This document shows, piece after piece, positions 46,143-55,292 of a DNA stretch of 64,000 bases (its first letter is position 1; every line of letters starts with the position of its first letter). Under the pieces are notes generated by a model. That model ran no database searches, was not told the origin of the DNA, and was given only the letters and a program-made list of their open reading frames with translations. Both the position numbers and the translations under genes were made by a program. The DNA comes from Mariniflexile litorale (GTDB taxonomy: Bacteria; Bacteroidota; Bacteroidia; Flavobacteriales; Flavobacteriaceae), in the NCBI RefSeq assembly GCF_031128465.2, contig NZ_CP155618.1:3400501-3464500 (forward strand), in the 5' to 3' direction.

Positions 46143-49100
46143 CTATTTAAGAGTAACATCTAGATAAACGGAATGACGTCCATATGTTTCATAAAAAGGT
46201 TTGAAAATGATACCATCAATATTAAATTCTAATTTTTCAGGAGTACCTTTTATTGATTTACTTAAATCCTTAACGTCTAATGTTACTTTACGCCATTCTT
46301 TTCGTGGTTCAGACTCTTGAGCAGCTAGCAATACAGGTCCGTAAAACAAACTAGCAATATTTTGTTGATCCATTACAGGGTCTAAATGAAATTCAAAAGG
46401 CATGCGCAGTTCAATAACATCACCATCTTTCCATTTACGACTTAAAGTAAGGTAGCTTCCTGGTGTATTATCTATTTTTTGTTTTTTACCATTTATCTTT
46501 ACGAAAAAACCTTTGGTTGCCCAATGTGGTACACGAACATTGATGTCAAATGTCCCTTGTCCTTTAATCGTCAATTTAGTATGGTCTTCATTTGGAAAGG
46601 CAGTGGTTTGCTCAATAGTTATATTTTTTTCTGTCCATTTCAAAGTTGAAGGAACGTATAGATTAACATATAAAGCGTTGTTATCTGCACTTTTAAAATA
46701 AATTGAATTTTGAAGTTTTGTACTGCTTTCAATAGCAGTACCGTTACAGCAGGTGAAACCCTTCATATTTGGATTGCCAAAGTGTTTTACTGAACCCGGT
46801 CTTAATGGTACGTGGTAAGTATTAGCAGGACTGTCTTCTGCTACAGATGCAAGTATGTGGTTATAAAGACCACGCTCATAGTAATCCATTAACTCTCCTC
46901 GTTGATCATAAAGGAATAAGTTTCTAGTTAACTTAAGCATGTTATAAGTAGCACAGGTTTCATTCTGACCACCTGCAGACAGGCCATTTTCATAAATTGT
47001 TGCTGGTTGCTCAATAAAGCATTCTGCGTTGGCAGGGTTGCGGGCTCCAGCAACACCTCCAATACTGTACATATAATCATTTGTGGTTTTATACCAAAAA
47101 TTATCAGAGATACGATAATATTCTGGAGCATCTGAATCACGATATGTTTCTAGAGCTCCCATAATTTGCGGTATGTGTTGGTTAGCATGTAGCCCACGAA
47201 ATGTGTCTACATTTTTAGCGAGTCCGTGTGAACGGTTTGCGTCTCCGTAAAACATTTTAATATTATCGAATAATTGAGCTGCTTCTAAGTAACGATGTTC
47301 ATTCGTAATTCTAGATAATCGTGCCATAGCTTCATTCATACCTCCAAACTCTCCAGCAATGTATCTATTCCACATACTAATAAGGGTTTCTGTTGGTAAT
47401 TGACTTAAGCGAGCATGTACCCAATCGCCCATACCTTTTGCTATTTCAAGGGCTTTTTCATTGCCACTTATTTCGTAAATATCCATTAACCCCGCGAGGA
47501 TTTTATGTAACGTATAGTATGGTGCCCAAATTTGAGTTTTCTGCCCTCCATAAGTTGCACCATTTTCTAACATGATAAATTGATCTGGTGGGTAGGCACT
47601 TATGAATCCCTTACCCCAATTCCAATAGTCAGTTCGGATACCTTCTAGACTTAAATCTGAATCAAAGTCTGATTTACCTGGTCCTGGTATTACAGCGGTA
47701 GGATTAGATATATATATTCCATCTGTTTTTTGAGGCTGTCCAGACATTTGCGATAGTTGGTACAAAGTATTGACCATGTATTCCATCTTCTCAGAAAAAT
47801 TAGCCTGAAGGGACTTGTCATAGCTAGTACTAGCATATGCTTGAGCTATGGCAGTTAGGTAATGCCCTGTAGCATGTCCGCGTAGTTTTGTTTCTTGACT
47901 ATCCCATACACCCAGTGGTTCTGCACCGTTAGGCTGTTTTTGACCAAAGGCATTACGAAACATATAAAGAAAAGTGTCTGGGTTTGTTTTGGCAAGTGTA
48001 ATTATGAACTTATCACGATTTTCAACAAATTTTGTATTATGGCCATGAAGATTTGAATTTAATGAAACTTGCTCAAGGTTAAAAACTTCAAGCTTACGAT
48101 TTGGTGTAGGATGTTCTTTGGTGTCTTTTATCGTTACAATTGCTTTTGGTTTTAAATTGGAGCCAGCAATACTTCCGGTTACTGTATATTTTCCTGCCTT
48201 GAGAACATTACTATTATCTATTGGGGAAGGCCAAAGCACTCGTACTTCGGGGCCTTTAATACCATCACGGTAAATACCCTTTACATAACTGGGCAATCGT
48301 GGAAGGTAACCAATAGCTGTTTCCACTTCTACGTTTGACACGCTAGTTAAATATTCATTGTACAATTGAGGAGTGGTTGGTAAAAATTTAGGAAGATCAC
48401 CGTCTGGTTCTTCTCTTGTTCTTACAGTTGTACCATCTTTTTTCAATGAATTGCGATGAATTCGGGCTATATGTTTTTCATTTAAGGGGATTCTATAGAT
48501 TCGAAAATCATGCAGTTTGGCGTTGAGATAAGGGGTTTCAGTTAAAAGTGATTTCCCTATATTTAGTATGTTTTTTTCACCTGAGTTGTTGTTAAATAAT
48601 TGTTCTAACTCCAAATCTATATTTTTAGTTTCACTTATAAATGCACCGTTAAGATATGTACTCATTGATTTGGTAGAAACATTTATAACAACCGTTAAAT
48701 GAATCCACTTATTAGTTTCTGCAGCTGGTGAATCTGTTTTGTATTTACTTCCTGTCTCAGTAATAATTTCTGCCTGATACCCTTCTTTGTCTTTGATTCC
48801 TGTTGGAGCCACAAGAACATGAGACTTGGTGTTCTTTCCAAAGTCAAAAAACACCTGATCTCGTTGTGCTGAACGCAAGTAAACCCATCCTGTTATACTA
48901 AGTGATTCTATTCCAGTCATGGCTTCACCTGGGATTGAAACATACGTTTTACCGTTTTCTGGTAATGAAAGTACTTTACCAAATAAATCATCTTTTATGA
49001 ATTCAGCTTTAGAACCTTCAATATTACCATGTAAATTATTCCGTGACCAATCTTTGGTATCACCATCAAATACATAACGAGCAATTAATCCTGTTTCTCC

Positions 49101-49202
49101 AATCCCATCTAAAATTTGATCACCACTTTGCGCTAATAGGGGAGCTGTATTTCCAATCCAAAAACTTAGTATTGTATAAATGACTAGTTTATATGTTTTC
49201 AT
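46143..49202 (-). CDS. LamG/Ig-like DUF1680 protein, beta-L-arabinofuranosidase-type (GH127/GH146 clan)
   Basis: About 1019 aa, exported. A LamG-like jelly roll occupies about 35-250 (GLIARYVFDGDTKDWSRNNLHG). A bacterial Ig-like segment lies at about 285-355, and the DUF1680 (alpha/alpha)6 catalytic part at about 375-1010. The metal/nucleophile cysteines appear as NETCATYNMLKL and GFTCCNGT, matching the Cys-based mechanism of GH127/GH146 beta-L-arabinofuranosidases. The open frame reaches a TTG at 49223; the ATG at 49202 is the better start. Its architecture differs from the second DUF1680 enzyme at 59295, so the two probably cut different arabinose linkages. Confidence 0.85.
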   Translation of the reverse strand: MKTYKLVIYTILSFWIGNTAPLLAQSGDQILDGIGETGLIARYVFDGDTKDWSRNNLHGNIEGSKAEFIKDDLFGKVLSLPENGKTYVSIPGEAMTGIESLSITGWVYLRSAQRDQVFFDFGKNTKSHVLVAPTGIKDKEGYQAEIITETGSKYKTDSPAAETNKWIHLTVVINVSTKSMSTYLNGAFISETKNIDLELEQLFNNNSGEKNILNIGKSLLTETPYLNAKLHDFRIYRIPLNEKHIARIHRNSLKKDGTTVRTREEPDGDLPKFLPTTPQLYNEYLTSVSNVEVETAIGYLPRLPSYVKGIYRDGIKGPEVRVLWPSPIDNSNVLKAGKYTVTGSIAGSNLKPKAIVTIKDTKEHPTPNRKLEVFNLEQVSLNSNLHGHNTKFVENRDKFIITLAKTNPDTFLYMFRNAFGQKQPNGAEPLGVWDSQETKLRGHATGHYLTAIAQAYASTSYDKSLQANFSEKMEYMVNTLYQLSQMSGQPQKTDGIYISNPTAVIPGPGKSDFDSDLSLEGIRTDYWNWGKGFISAYPPDQFIMLENGATYGGQKTQIWAPYYTLHKILAGLMDIYEISGNEKALEIAKGMGDWVHARLSQLPTETLISMWNRYIAGEFGGMNEAMARLSRITNEHRYLEAAQLFDNIKMFYGDANRSHGLAKNVDTFRGLHANQHIPQIMGALETYRDSDAPEYYRISDNFWYKTTNDYMYSIGGVAGARNPANAECFIEQPATIYENGLSAGGQNETCATYNMLKLTRNLFLYDQRGELMDYYERGLYNHILASVAEDSPANTYHVPLRPGSVKHFGNPNMKGFTCCNGTAIESSTKLQNSIYFKSADNNALYVNLYVPSTLKWTEKNITIEQTTAFPNEDHTKLTIKGQGTFDINVRVPHWATKGFFVKINGKKQKIDNTPGSYLTLSRKWKDGDVIELRMPFEFHLDPVMDQQNIASLFYGPVLLAAQESEPRKEWRKVTLDVKDLSKSIKGTPEKLEFNIDGIIFKPFYETYGRHSVYLDVTLK

Positions 49203-49264
49203 AATTAAATTCTTTTTCTTCAATATTTATAAAGGTTCTAGTTATTTGTTCTTTTAAGCGTAAT

Positions 49265-51514
49265 TTAATTGTAAATTTCGTTCCATGTGGGTGGTGTTAC
49301 TTTTAGCAAATGTTTTACAAAAAAGTCTTTACGTTTGCGCTCCCCAAAGGCACCTCCAGAAGAGTGTGCCATTCCTGGAACTGTGACTAACTCAAAATCT
49401 TTATTAGCTTTTATCAATGCATCTACAAATTGCATAGTTGAAGAAGGGTCTACATTATCATCAACTTCACCTAAAATCAGCATTAAATTTCCTTCTAATT
49501 GACTAGCATTCTCAACATTAGAACAGGCTGCATAATGTGGACCTACAGGGTAGCCCATAAACTGTTCGTTCCACCACATTTTATCCATTCTATTATCATG
49601 ACATCCACAAGAAGCTACGGCAACATCATAAAAGTCTGAATTAAAAACCAATGCAGCACCAGCATTTTGCCCACCAGCAGAAGTTCCATGTATGCCTACT
49701 TTATCAATATTCATATAAGGATATTTTTTTGCAGCAGCTTTCATCCATAATTTTCTATCGGGAAAACCGCCGTCTTTGAGATTTTGCCAACAAACATCAT
49801 GAAAAGCTTTAGAGCGGTTTGAAGTACCCATACCATCTATTTGAACCACAATAAAACCTAGTTCGGCTAAAGAGCTCATGGACCAATAATATGCATGAAA
49901 ATCTTTAGGTACAAAAGAATCGTGTGGACCAGCATAAATGTATTCTATTATGGGATAAAACCTATTAGGGTCGAATGTGGTTGGTCTTACAATAATACCC
50001 CAAATATCGGTTTTACCGTCTCTACCTTTTGCGGTAAAGACTTCTGGCGCAATCCAATCTTCTTTCAATAAAGCTGAATGGTCTGCTTTTTGAAGTTCTA
50101 TAATTGTTTTAGCATTTTCTGTTTTTTTCAAAATAGTTACAGGAGGCATATCTACTCTAGAATATTGATCTACATAATATTTGTAATCATCCGAAAAGGT
50201 AAGTTTATGATTTCCGTTTTCTGATGTTAAGCGTTCTAATTTTTTACCATCAAAATCAATTTTACAATAGTGTAAAAAATAGGGGTCTTGATCTTTGTCT
50301 AGACCACTGGCTGTAAAATAAATCTCTTTGTTTTCTTCATCAACATGAATTACTTTTCTAACAACCCAATTACCTTTAGTGAGTTGTTTTTTTACTGTAC
50401 CATTACTATTATATATGTATATGTGGTTCCATCCATCACGTTCTGATGTCCAAACAATTTCTTTCCCATCTTCAATATCATATCTGTATTTTTTACTACT
50501 ATAATCAATAAATGTGTTGCTTGTTTCGTTTATTAAAACGGTTACTTTTCCAGTTTCAGCATTAACTTCTAAAATCTTATATGCTTGATGACCACGTTGG
50601 TTGTATTCAAATGAAAAAGCCCTACTGTCTGCTCTCCAGTCTAATTTTGAAACATCATACTGGCTACTAAACTCATCCGTTGGAATTTTTATGTGTTTTT
50701 TTGATTCAACTAAGAATAATTGTGGACTTTTAAATGGAAGTTCATCACCTGGTTTTAAATAATCTCTAGATTGTAATTTTGGTTGAAACTGGTCTTTAGG
50801 GCTAGATTCTACAAAGTAAATTTTGTGATCTTCTCCAGGCCTAACTTTATAAGCCATTATTTTTTTGCCATCTGGAGACCATTTTATATACGATGAATAA
50901 TAATTTCCTTGAGTACCATCATAGCTCAATTGGATATCTGTTTCAGTTTTATTTTCTTTTATATACAGATTAGAATTTTTTATAAAGGCCGTTTTAGTAT
51001 TGTCGGGAGAAGGAACTGGTTTGCCAGTGGTTTCGTCAAAATGATCACCCCAATATCCCCGGTCTCTATTTTTTCTACCTTCAATAGTATCCAGAATGCT
51101 TAAAGAGTAATTATTTAGATTACAAATTAAAAGTATCTTTCTAAAGTTGAATTTTAATTCGTTTTTACCCGAATCAAATTCTAAATCACTAATATTTATA
51201 TTGTTAGGGTTAATACTCTCTTTTGTTTTTTCTGATAATGAATCGGCTAACTTTTTATGGTCAAAAAATGGTTTTTGTTGTTTTTCTTCAACACTTACAA
51301 TGAGGTATTCCTTGCCGTTTTTCGAATTATTAACATACCAAAGTTTATTATTTGGAAGCCAGTTAAACTCTGAAGGTGTATTAAAAACGTTGTCTTTAAA
51401 TAATGAATCTACAGCAAGCGCTTTTTTATATTCTTCCAAGGTGCCTTGGCTGTACATTGAAATGCAGCAAATAAATGTTAGAACCACACTTATTTTTTGA
51501 GTCATCTGTTTCAT
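49265..51514 (-). CDS. S9 family dipeptidyl peptidase IV-like serine peptidase
   Basis: 749 aa with signal peptide (VVLTFICCISMYSQG), so periplasmic or surface-located. The N-terminal beta-propeller runs to about 480, and the alpha/beta hydrolase domain follows with the triad Ser in GIHGTSAGGQN, Asp in GEVDDNVDPS and His in GMAHSSGGAFG. S9B enzymes remove X-Pro dipeptides from the N-terminus, and some accept hydroxyproline. It lies between the hydroxyproline operon and the glycosidase genes, which suggests it feeds X-Pro/X-Hyp dipeptides to the cell. A 227-base gap upstream leaves room for its own promoter, though no clear box was seen. Confidence 0.9.
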   Translation of the reverse strand: MKQMTQKISVVLTFICCISMYSQGTLEEYKKALAVDSLFKDNVFNTPSEFNWLPNNKLWYVNNSKNGKEYLIVSVEEKQQKPFFDHKKLADSLSEKTKESINPNNINISDLEFDSGKNELKFNFRKILLICNLNNYSLSILDTIEGRKNRDRGYWGDHFDETTGKPVPSPDNTKTAFIKNSNLYIKENKTETDIQLSYDGTQGNYYSSYIKWSPDGKKIMAYKVRPGEDHKIYFVESSPKDQFQPKLQSRDYLKPGDELPFKSPQLFLVESKKHIKIPTDEFSSQYDVSKLDWRADSRAFSFEYNQRGHQAYKILEVNAETGKVTVLINETSNTFIDYSSKKYRYDIEDGKEIVWTSERDGWNHIYIYNSNGTVKKQLTKGNWVVRKVIHVDEENKEIYFTASGLDKDQDPYFLHYCKIDFDGKKLERLTSENGNHKLTFSDDYKYYVDQYSRVDMPPVTILKKTENAKTIIELQKADHSALLKEDWIAPEVFTAKGRDGKTDIWGIIVRPTTFDPNRFYPIIEYIYAGPHDSFVPKDFHAYYWSMSSLAELGFIVVQIDGMGTSNRSKAFHDVCWQNLKDGGFPDRKLWMKAAAKKYPYMNIDKVGIHGTSAGGQNAGAALVFNSDFYDVAVASCGCHDNRMDKMWWNEQFMGYPVGPHYAACSNVENASQLEGNLMLILGEVDDNVDPSSTMQFVDALIKANKDFELVTVPGMAHSSGGAFGERKRKDFFVKHLLKVTPPTWNEIYN

Positions 51515-51741
51515 AATTTGATTTATTTATAAAAATAAAGATTATCTTCAAACAGATGAGGTGTAAAGTTAGCTGAAAGTAGTATTATATTAACCTTAAC
51601 GGAATGTTAACAAGTAATTATATGTGATTTTAATACAAAACTCATCAAAATTTTAAAGAAAATTGAAAACAAGTTTTTATTAACAAGAAAAGGATTATAA
51701 ATTAGTTTTTTAAGTTAAATAACATTTTCTTGAAATAGAAT

Positions 51742-52953
51742 TTAATTACCAAATGGATTGTCAATTGAATGTGCAGGTTGAGTAAACCACCTTGGACCTT
51801 TATTAGTCATGTAAATATGATCTTCTAATCGCACTCCAAATTTATTTGGAACACAAATCATAGGCTCAACACTATAGCACATACCTGATTGTAATATAGT
51901 TTCGTTTCCTTGTAATATATAGGGGTATTCGTGTATATCTAAACCAATACCATGGCCGGTTCTATGTGGTAACCCAGGAAGATTATAATCTGGTCCAAGC
52001 CCATGTGATTCGATGGTTTTTCTAGCTGATACATCTACTGTACCACAAGTGTTTCCTATTTTTGACACATTAAAAGCGGCTATTTGTGCTTCTTTTTCAA
52101 TATTCCAAATGGTACGTTGGTAATCATTAGCTTCTCCAAAAATATAAGTTCTTGTAATATCTGAAATATAGTCATGAACAGAACACCCCGTATCTACCAG
52201 AACAATATCATTAATTTCTAATGGTTTAGGTGTTTTTACACCGTGTGGAAACGATGAATCTTTCCCAAATAAAACAATGCAAAAATATGATCCAGAAATA
52301 ACACCGTAACGCTTATGGGCTTCGTTAATAAAATCTTCTACTTCTTTAGCAGTGATACCTACTTTTAAAATTCTAGCGGTAGCTTTATGAACTTCTAAAG
52401 TAATATCCATTAAGGCTTGAATAATATTAATTTCAGCTGCGGATTTAATCATTCGGCAAGCCGAAACGATAGTTTTTGCGTTTTCAATATTTAAAGATAT
52501 GGCTTTCGAGATACCTTTATAAACAAAGAAAGGTGTGCTTTCATCAATTAATAGAGTCCCATCTAAAATATTATTTTGTTTAAGAATAGTGTTTAAAAGT
52601 GTATATGGACTTTCGTGTTCTTCCCAACAATGTATTTCACCTTCAATAGACATAAAATCTAAAATGGTTCCTTTTTCAAAGTTTGGGGCTATATAATGGA
52701 GATTACCATTTTCTAGTAAAACAGCTCCAACCATACGTTCACTAGCATGCCAATGTGTGCCTGTAAAATATAATAAATTCGTCCCTGAATTTAAATACAT
52801 AGCTTGTGCTTTATGTGTTTTCATAAGCTTGCAAGCTTTTTGAATTCTATTTTTATATTCAGCTTCTTGAATAGGTTCTATTAATTGTGCCATAGGTTTT
52901 ATGGCATTTAATTCTGCTTCTATTGTAGACCCACCTATTCCGAATTTATTCAT
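51742..52953 (-). CDS. M24 family Xaa-Pro peptidase, cytoplasmic
   Basis: 403 aa without a signal peptide. An N-terminal creatinase-type domain (about 30-165) precedes the pita-bread catalytic domain. The five metal ligands are visible: Asp in VDTGCSVHD, Asp in ISDITRTY, His in TGHGIGLDIHE, Glu in SVEPMI and Glu in RLEDHIYM. M24B members split X-Pro dipeptides or remove the residue before Pro. As the last gene of the hydroxyproline operon, 17 bases after the FAD dehydrogenase, it probably liberates hydroxyproline from X-Hyp peptides inside the cell. That preference is inferred from the operon. Confidence 0.9.
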   Translation of the reverse strand: MNKFGIGGSTIEAELNAIKPMAQLIEPIQEAEYKNRIQKACKLMKTHKAQAMYLNSGTNLLYFTGTHWHASERMVGAVLLENGNLHYIAPNFEKGTILDFMSIEGEIHCWEEHESPYTLLNTILKQNNILDGTLLIDESTPFFVYKGISKAISLNIENAKTIVSACRMIKSAAEINIIQALMDITLEVHKATARILKVGITAKEVEDFINEAHKRYGVISGSYFCIVLFGKDSSFPHGVKTPKPLEINDIVLVDTGCSVHDYISDITRTYIFGEANDYQRTIWNIEKEAQIAAFNVSKIGNTCGTVDVSARKTIESHGLGPDYNLPGLPHRTGHGIGLDIHEYPYILQGNETILQSGMCYSVEPMICVPNKFGVRLEDHIYMTNKGPRWFTQPAHSIDNPFGN

Positions 52954-52970
52954 ATTATTATATTTATTTA

Positions 52971-54215
52971 TTATTTGAAACGCTCAGGAGCGAGCGGGTT
53001 TAAATTTACGGAAGATTTTTTGTTTCCTACTAGTTCTGTAACTAATTGTCCAGTTATAGGACCTAAACTCCAACCCATCATTGCATGCCCTGCTGCTATT
53101 GTTAAATTTGAATATTTACTAGTTTTACCTATAAAAGGAACACCATCTGGAGACACAGGTCTTAAACCAGAAGTCGCTTTTGCTCTTTCTTCTTCATTAA
53201 TTTCAATGTCATTATAGAATGTTTTAACAGCGTTGGCTAAAGCATTCACACGTTGTTTTCTAACAATAGTGTTATTTCCTGAAAACTCCATAGTACCTGC
53301 AAAACGTGTAAAATCATGCATGGGCGTAATAGCGGCTTTGGCTTCAACTAAAATGGTAGGGATGGTTATACCTGTGTGTCTGTACAAGTCCATACTGTAA
53401 CCTTTGCCTCCTTGTATCGGTACTTTTAGTTTTAGTTTTGACGCTAATGTAGAAGTCCAGCTACCGCTTGCTAAAACAAAATCATCTGCTTCAAAAATAC
53501 TAGAATTCGTTTTTACAGATGTAATACTATTGTTTTTTACAGTAAAATCTTCAACTTTTTGATTTGTTTTAAATGTCACACCATTATTTTCTAGCCACGT
53601 TTTCATGGTAAGCATAAAGTGATTTGGCGTCATATGCGAATCACATTTATAATGAACGGCTCCAATAACATGGTCAGACAATACTGGCTGAATTTTATGC
53701 AATGATTCTTTATTTAAGCAAGATACATCCAACCCCTCTTTAATAGCACGCTCTGCAATTGCATGTTCTTCTTCCTCGTTCTTATATGAGCTATAAGCCA
53801 TTAAAATACCTTTTTTTTCGTAATGAAAATTAAAGTCTAATGACGTTAGCATCTCTTCGAATAAGTACTGACTTTTTAAATTTAATTCCTTTAAAACAGG
53901 AATAGATTTTTCGACATTATGTATCGATGCCGATTTTTTAAAATGAATTGCCCATTTGAAAAAATCTAAATCCAATCGCGGTTTTATATAAAAAGGACTT
54001 GAACTATTTAGCATCCATTTTAAACCTTGTGTAATAATACCTGGTGCTGCAAGCGGTATAAAATGACTAGGTGTTAGATAGCCCGCATTAATAAATGAAG
54101 CTCCGGTAGTGATATCACCTTGATCTAAAATGGTTACAGAATATCCTTCTTTAATTAAATAATATGCGCTACACAAGCCCGAAATTCCACCACCAACAAT
54201 AACTACCTTCTTCAT
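52971..54215 (-). CDS. FAD-dependent D-hydroxyproline dehydrogenase (DadA-like)
   Basis: 414 aa of the DAO/DadA amine oxidase family. The dinucleotide site is VVIVGGGISGLCSAYYL at the N-terminus, and the C-terminal FAD segment is GLRPVSPDGVPFIGKT followed by AAGHAMMGWSLGP. In bacterial trans-4-hydroxy-L-proline degradation, such an enzyme oxidises cis-4-hydroxy-D-proline to delta-1-pyrroline-4-hydroxy-2-carboxylate. The epimerase gene lies 27 bases upstream and the deaminase further up, so all steps of that route are present. It resembles the single-subunit HypO type rather than the multi-subunit LhpBEF type. Confidence 0.88.
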   Translation of the reverse strand: MKKVVIVGGGISGLCSAYYLIKEGYSVTILDQGDITTGASFINAGYLTPSHFIPLAAPGIITQGLKWMLNSSSPFYIKPRLDLDFFKWAIHFKKSASIHNVEKSIPVLKELNLKSQYLFEEMLTSLDFNFHYEKKGILMAYSSYKNEEEEHAIAERAIKEGLDVSCLNKESLHKIQPVLSDHVIGAVHYKCDSHMTPNHFMLTMKTWLENNGVTFKTNQKVEDFTVKNNSITSVKTNSSIFEADDFVLASGSWTSTLASKLKLKVPIQGGKGYSMDLYRHTGITIPTILVEAKAAITPMHDFTRFAGTMEFSGNNTIVRKQRVNALANAVKTFYNDIEINEEERAKATSGLRPVSPDGVPFIGKTSKYSNLTIAAGHAMMGWSLGPITGQLVTELVGNKKSSVNLNPLAPERFK

Positions 54216-54242
54216 ATAATCGTTTTGTTAAAAAAATGACTA

Positions 54243-55250
54243 TTATATAACTTGGAATCCGTGAGCATAAGGATCTTCATCATCTATTATAATATTATTA
54301 TAACCTGTAATTTGTGCCCAACCTTGAATACTAGGTACAATGGCTTTTTTTCCATTCAGAGTGGTTTCAGCTTCCACTTTTCCAATAAACTTACTACCTA
54401 TAAAACTTTCATGAATAAAAGGTTCGCCTAATTTTAATTTACCTTTTGCGTGTAATTGAGCTATACGAGCAGAAGTACCTGTGCCACAAGGTGAACGATC
54501 GATAGCTTTATCACCATAAAACACAGCATTTCTTCCAGATGATGTTGGATCTATAGGTTCCCCCGTCCATAACATATGGCTAACATCTCTAATGGTTGCA
54601 TCCTCGGGATGAATAAACATATCTGGATACTTTTCGTTTATACGGGCTCTAACTATTTGTGAATACTGTACAATTTTGCCTGCGGTATAATCTTGTATGC
54701 CACTAAAGTTCTTTTGTGGATCTACAATAGCATAATAATTACCCCCGTAAGACACATCGAAAGTTATTTCTCCAAGTTTAGGACATTCAATTGTTAAATT
54801 TTCGGCTGCTAAATAGGATTTTACATTGATTAACTTAACCCAGTCTACTTTTTTACCTGTTTGTTGGTATTCAATTTCCACCAATCCGGCAGGTGCTTCC
54901 ATTCTTATTTTGCCAGGTATTTTTGGAGTAATCAAACCTTCTTCTATAGCAATTGTAATCGTGCCAATGGTACCGTGACCGCACATAGGTAAACATCCCG
55001 ATGTTTCTATAAAAAGAATCGCAAAATCATTTTCAGAATTATGTGGTGGGTATAAAATACTACCACTCATCATGTCGTGACCCCGTGGTTCAAACATGAG
55101 TCCTTTACGAATCCAATCGAATTCTTTAAGAAAATGCTGCCGCTTTTCACTTAAATTATTTCCAATAAGGTTAGGACCTCCACCAGCAACAACACGCACG
55201 GGATTACCGCACGTGTGAGCATCAACACAAAAAAAAGTTTTTCTTGCCAT
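54243..55250 (-). CDS. 4-hydroxyproline 2-epimerase (proline racemase superfamily)
   Basis: 335 aa, cytoplasmic. Both catalytic cysteines are present: Cys90 in PMCGHGTIG and Cys255 in DRSPCGTGTSA. The two-Cys pattern fits 4-hydroxyproline 2-epimerases and proline racemases and excludes the Thr-containing 3-hydroxyproline dehydratases. In this gene set it converts trans-4-hydroxy-L-proline to cis-4-hydroxy-D-proline, the first step of the pathway. It lies 42 bases after the semialdehyde dehydrogenase gene and 27 bases before the FAD dehydrogenase gene. Confidence 0.92.
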   Translation of the reverse strand: MARKTFFCVDAHTCGNPVRVVAGGGPNLIGNNLSEKRQHFLKEFDWIRKGLMFEPRGHDMMSGSILYPPHNSENDFAILFIETSGCLPMCGHGTIGTITIAIEEGLITPKIPGKIRMEAPAGLVEIEYQQTGKKVDWVKLINVKSYLAAENLTIECPKLGEITFDVSYGGNYYAIVDPQKNFSGIQDYTAGKIVQYSQIVRARINEKYPDMFIHPEDATIRDVSHMLWTGEPIDPTSSGRNAVFYGDKAIDRSPCGTGTSARIAQLHAKGKLKLGEPFIHESFIGSKFIGKVEAETTLNGKKAIVPSIQGWAQITGYNNIIIDDEDPYAHGFQVI

Positions 55251-55292
55251 ATATTAGTAATATGTTTTTATAACTCTAATATATTTATAAAT

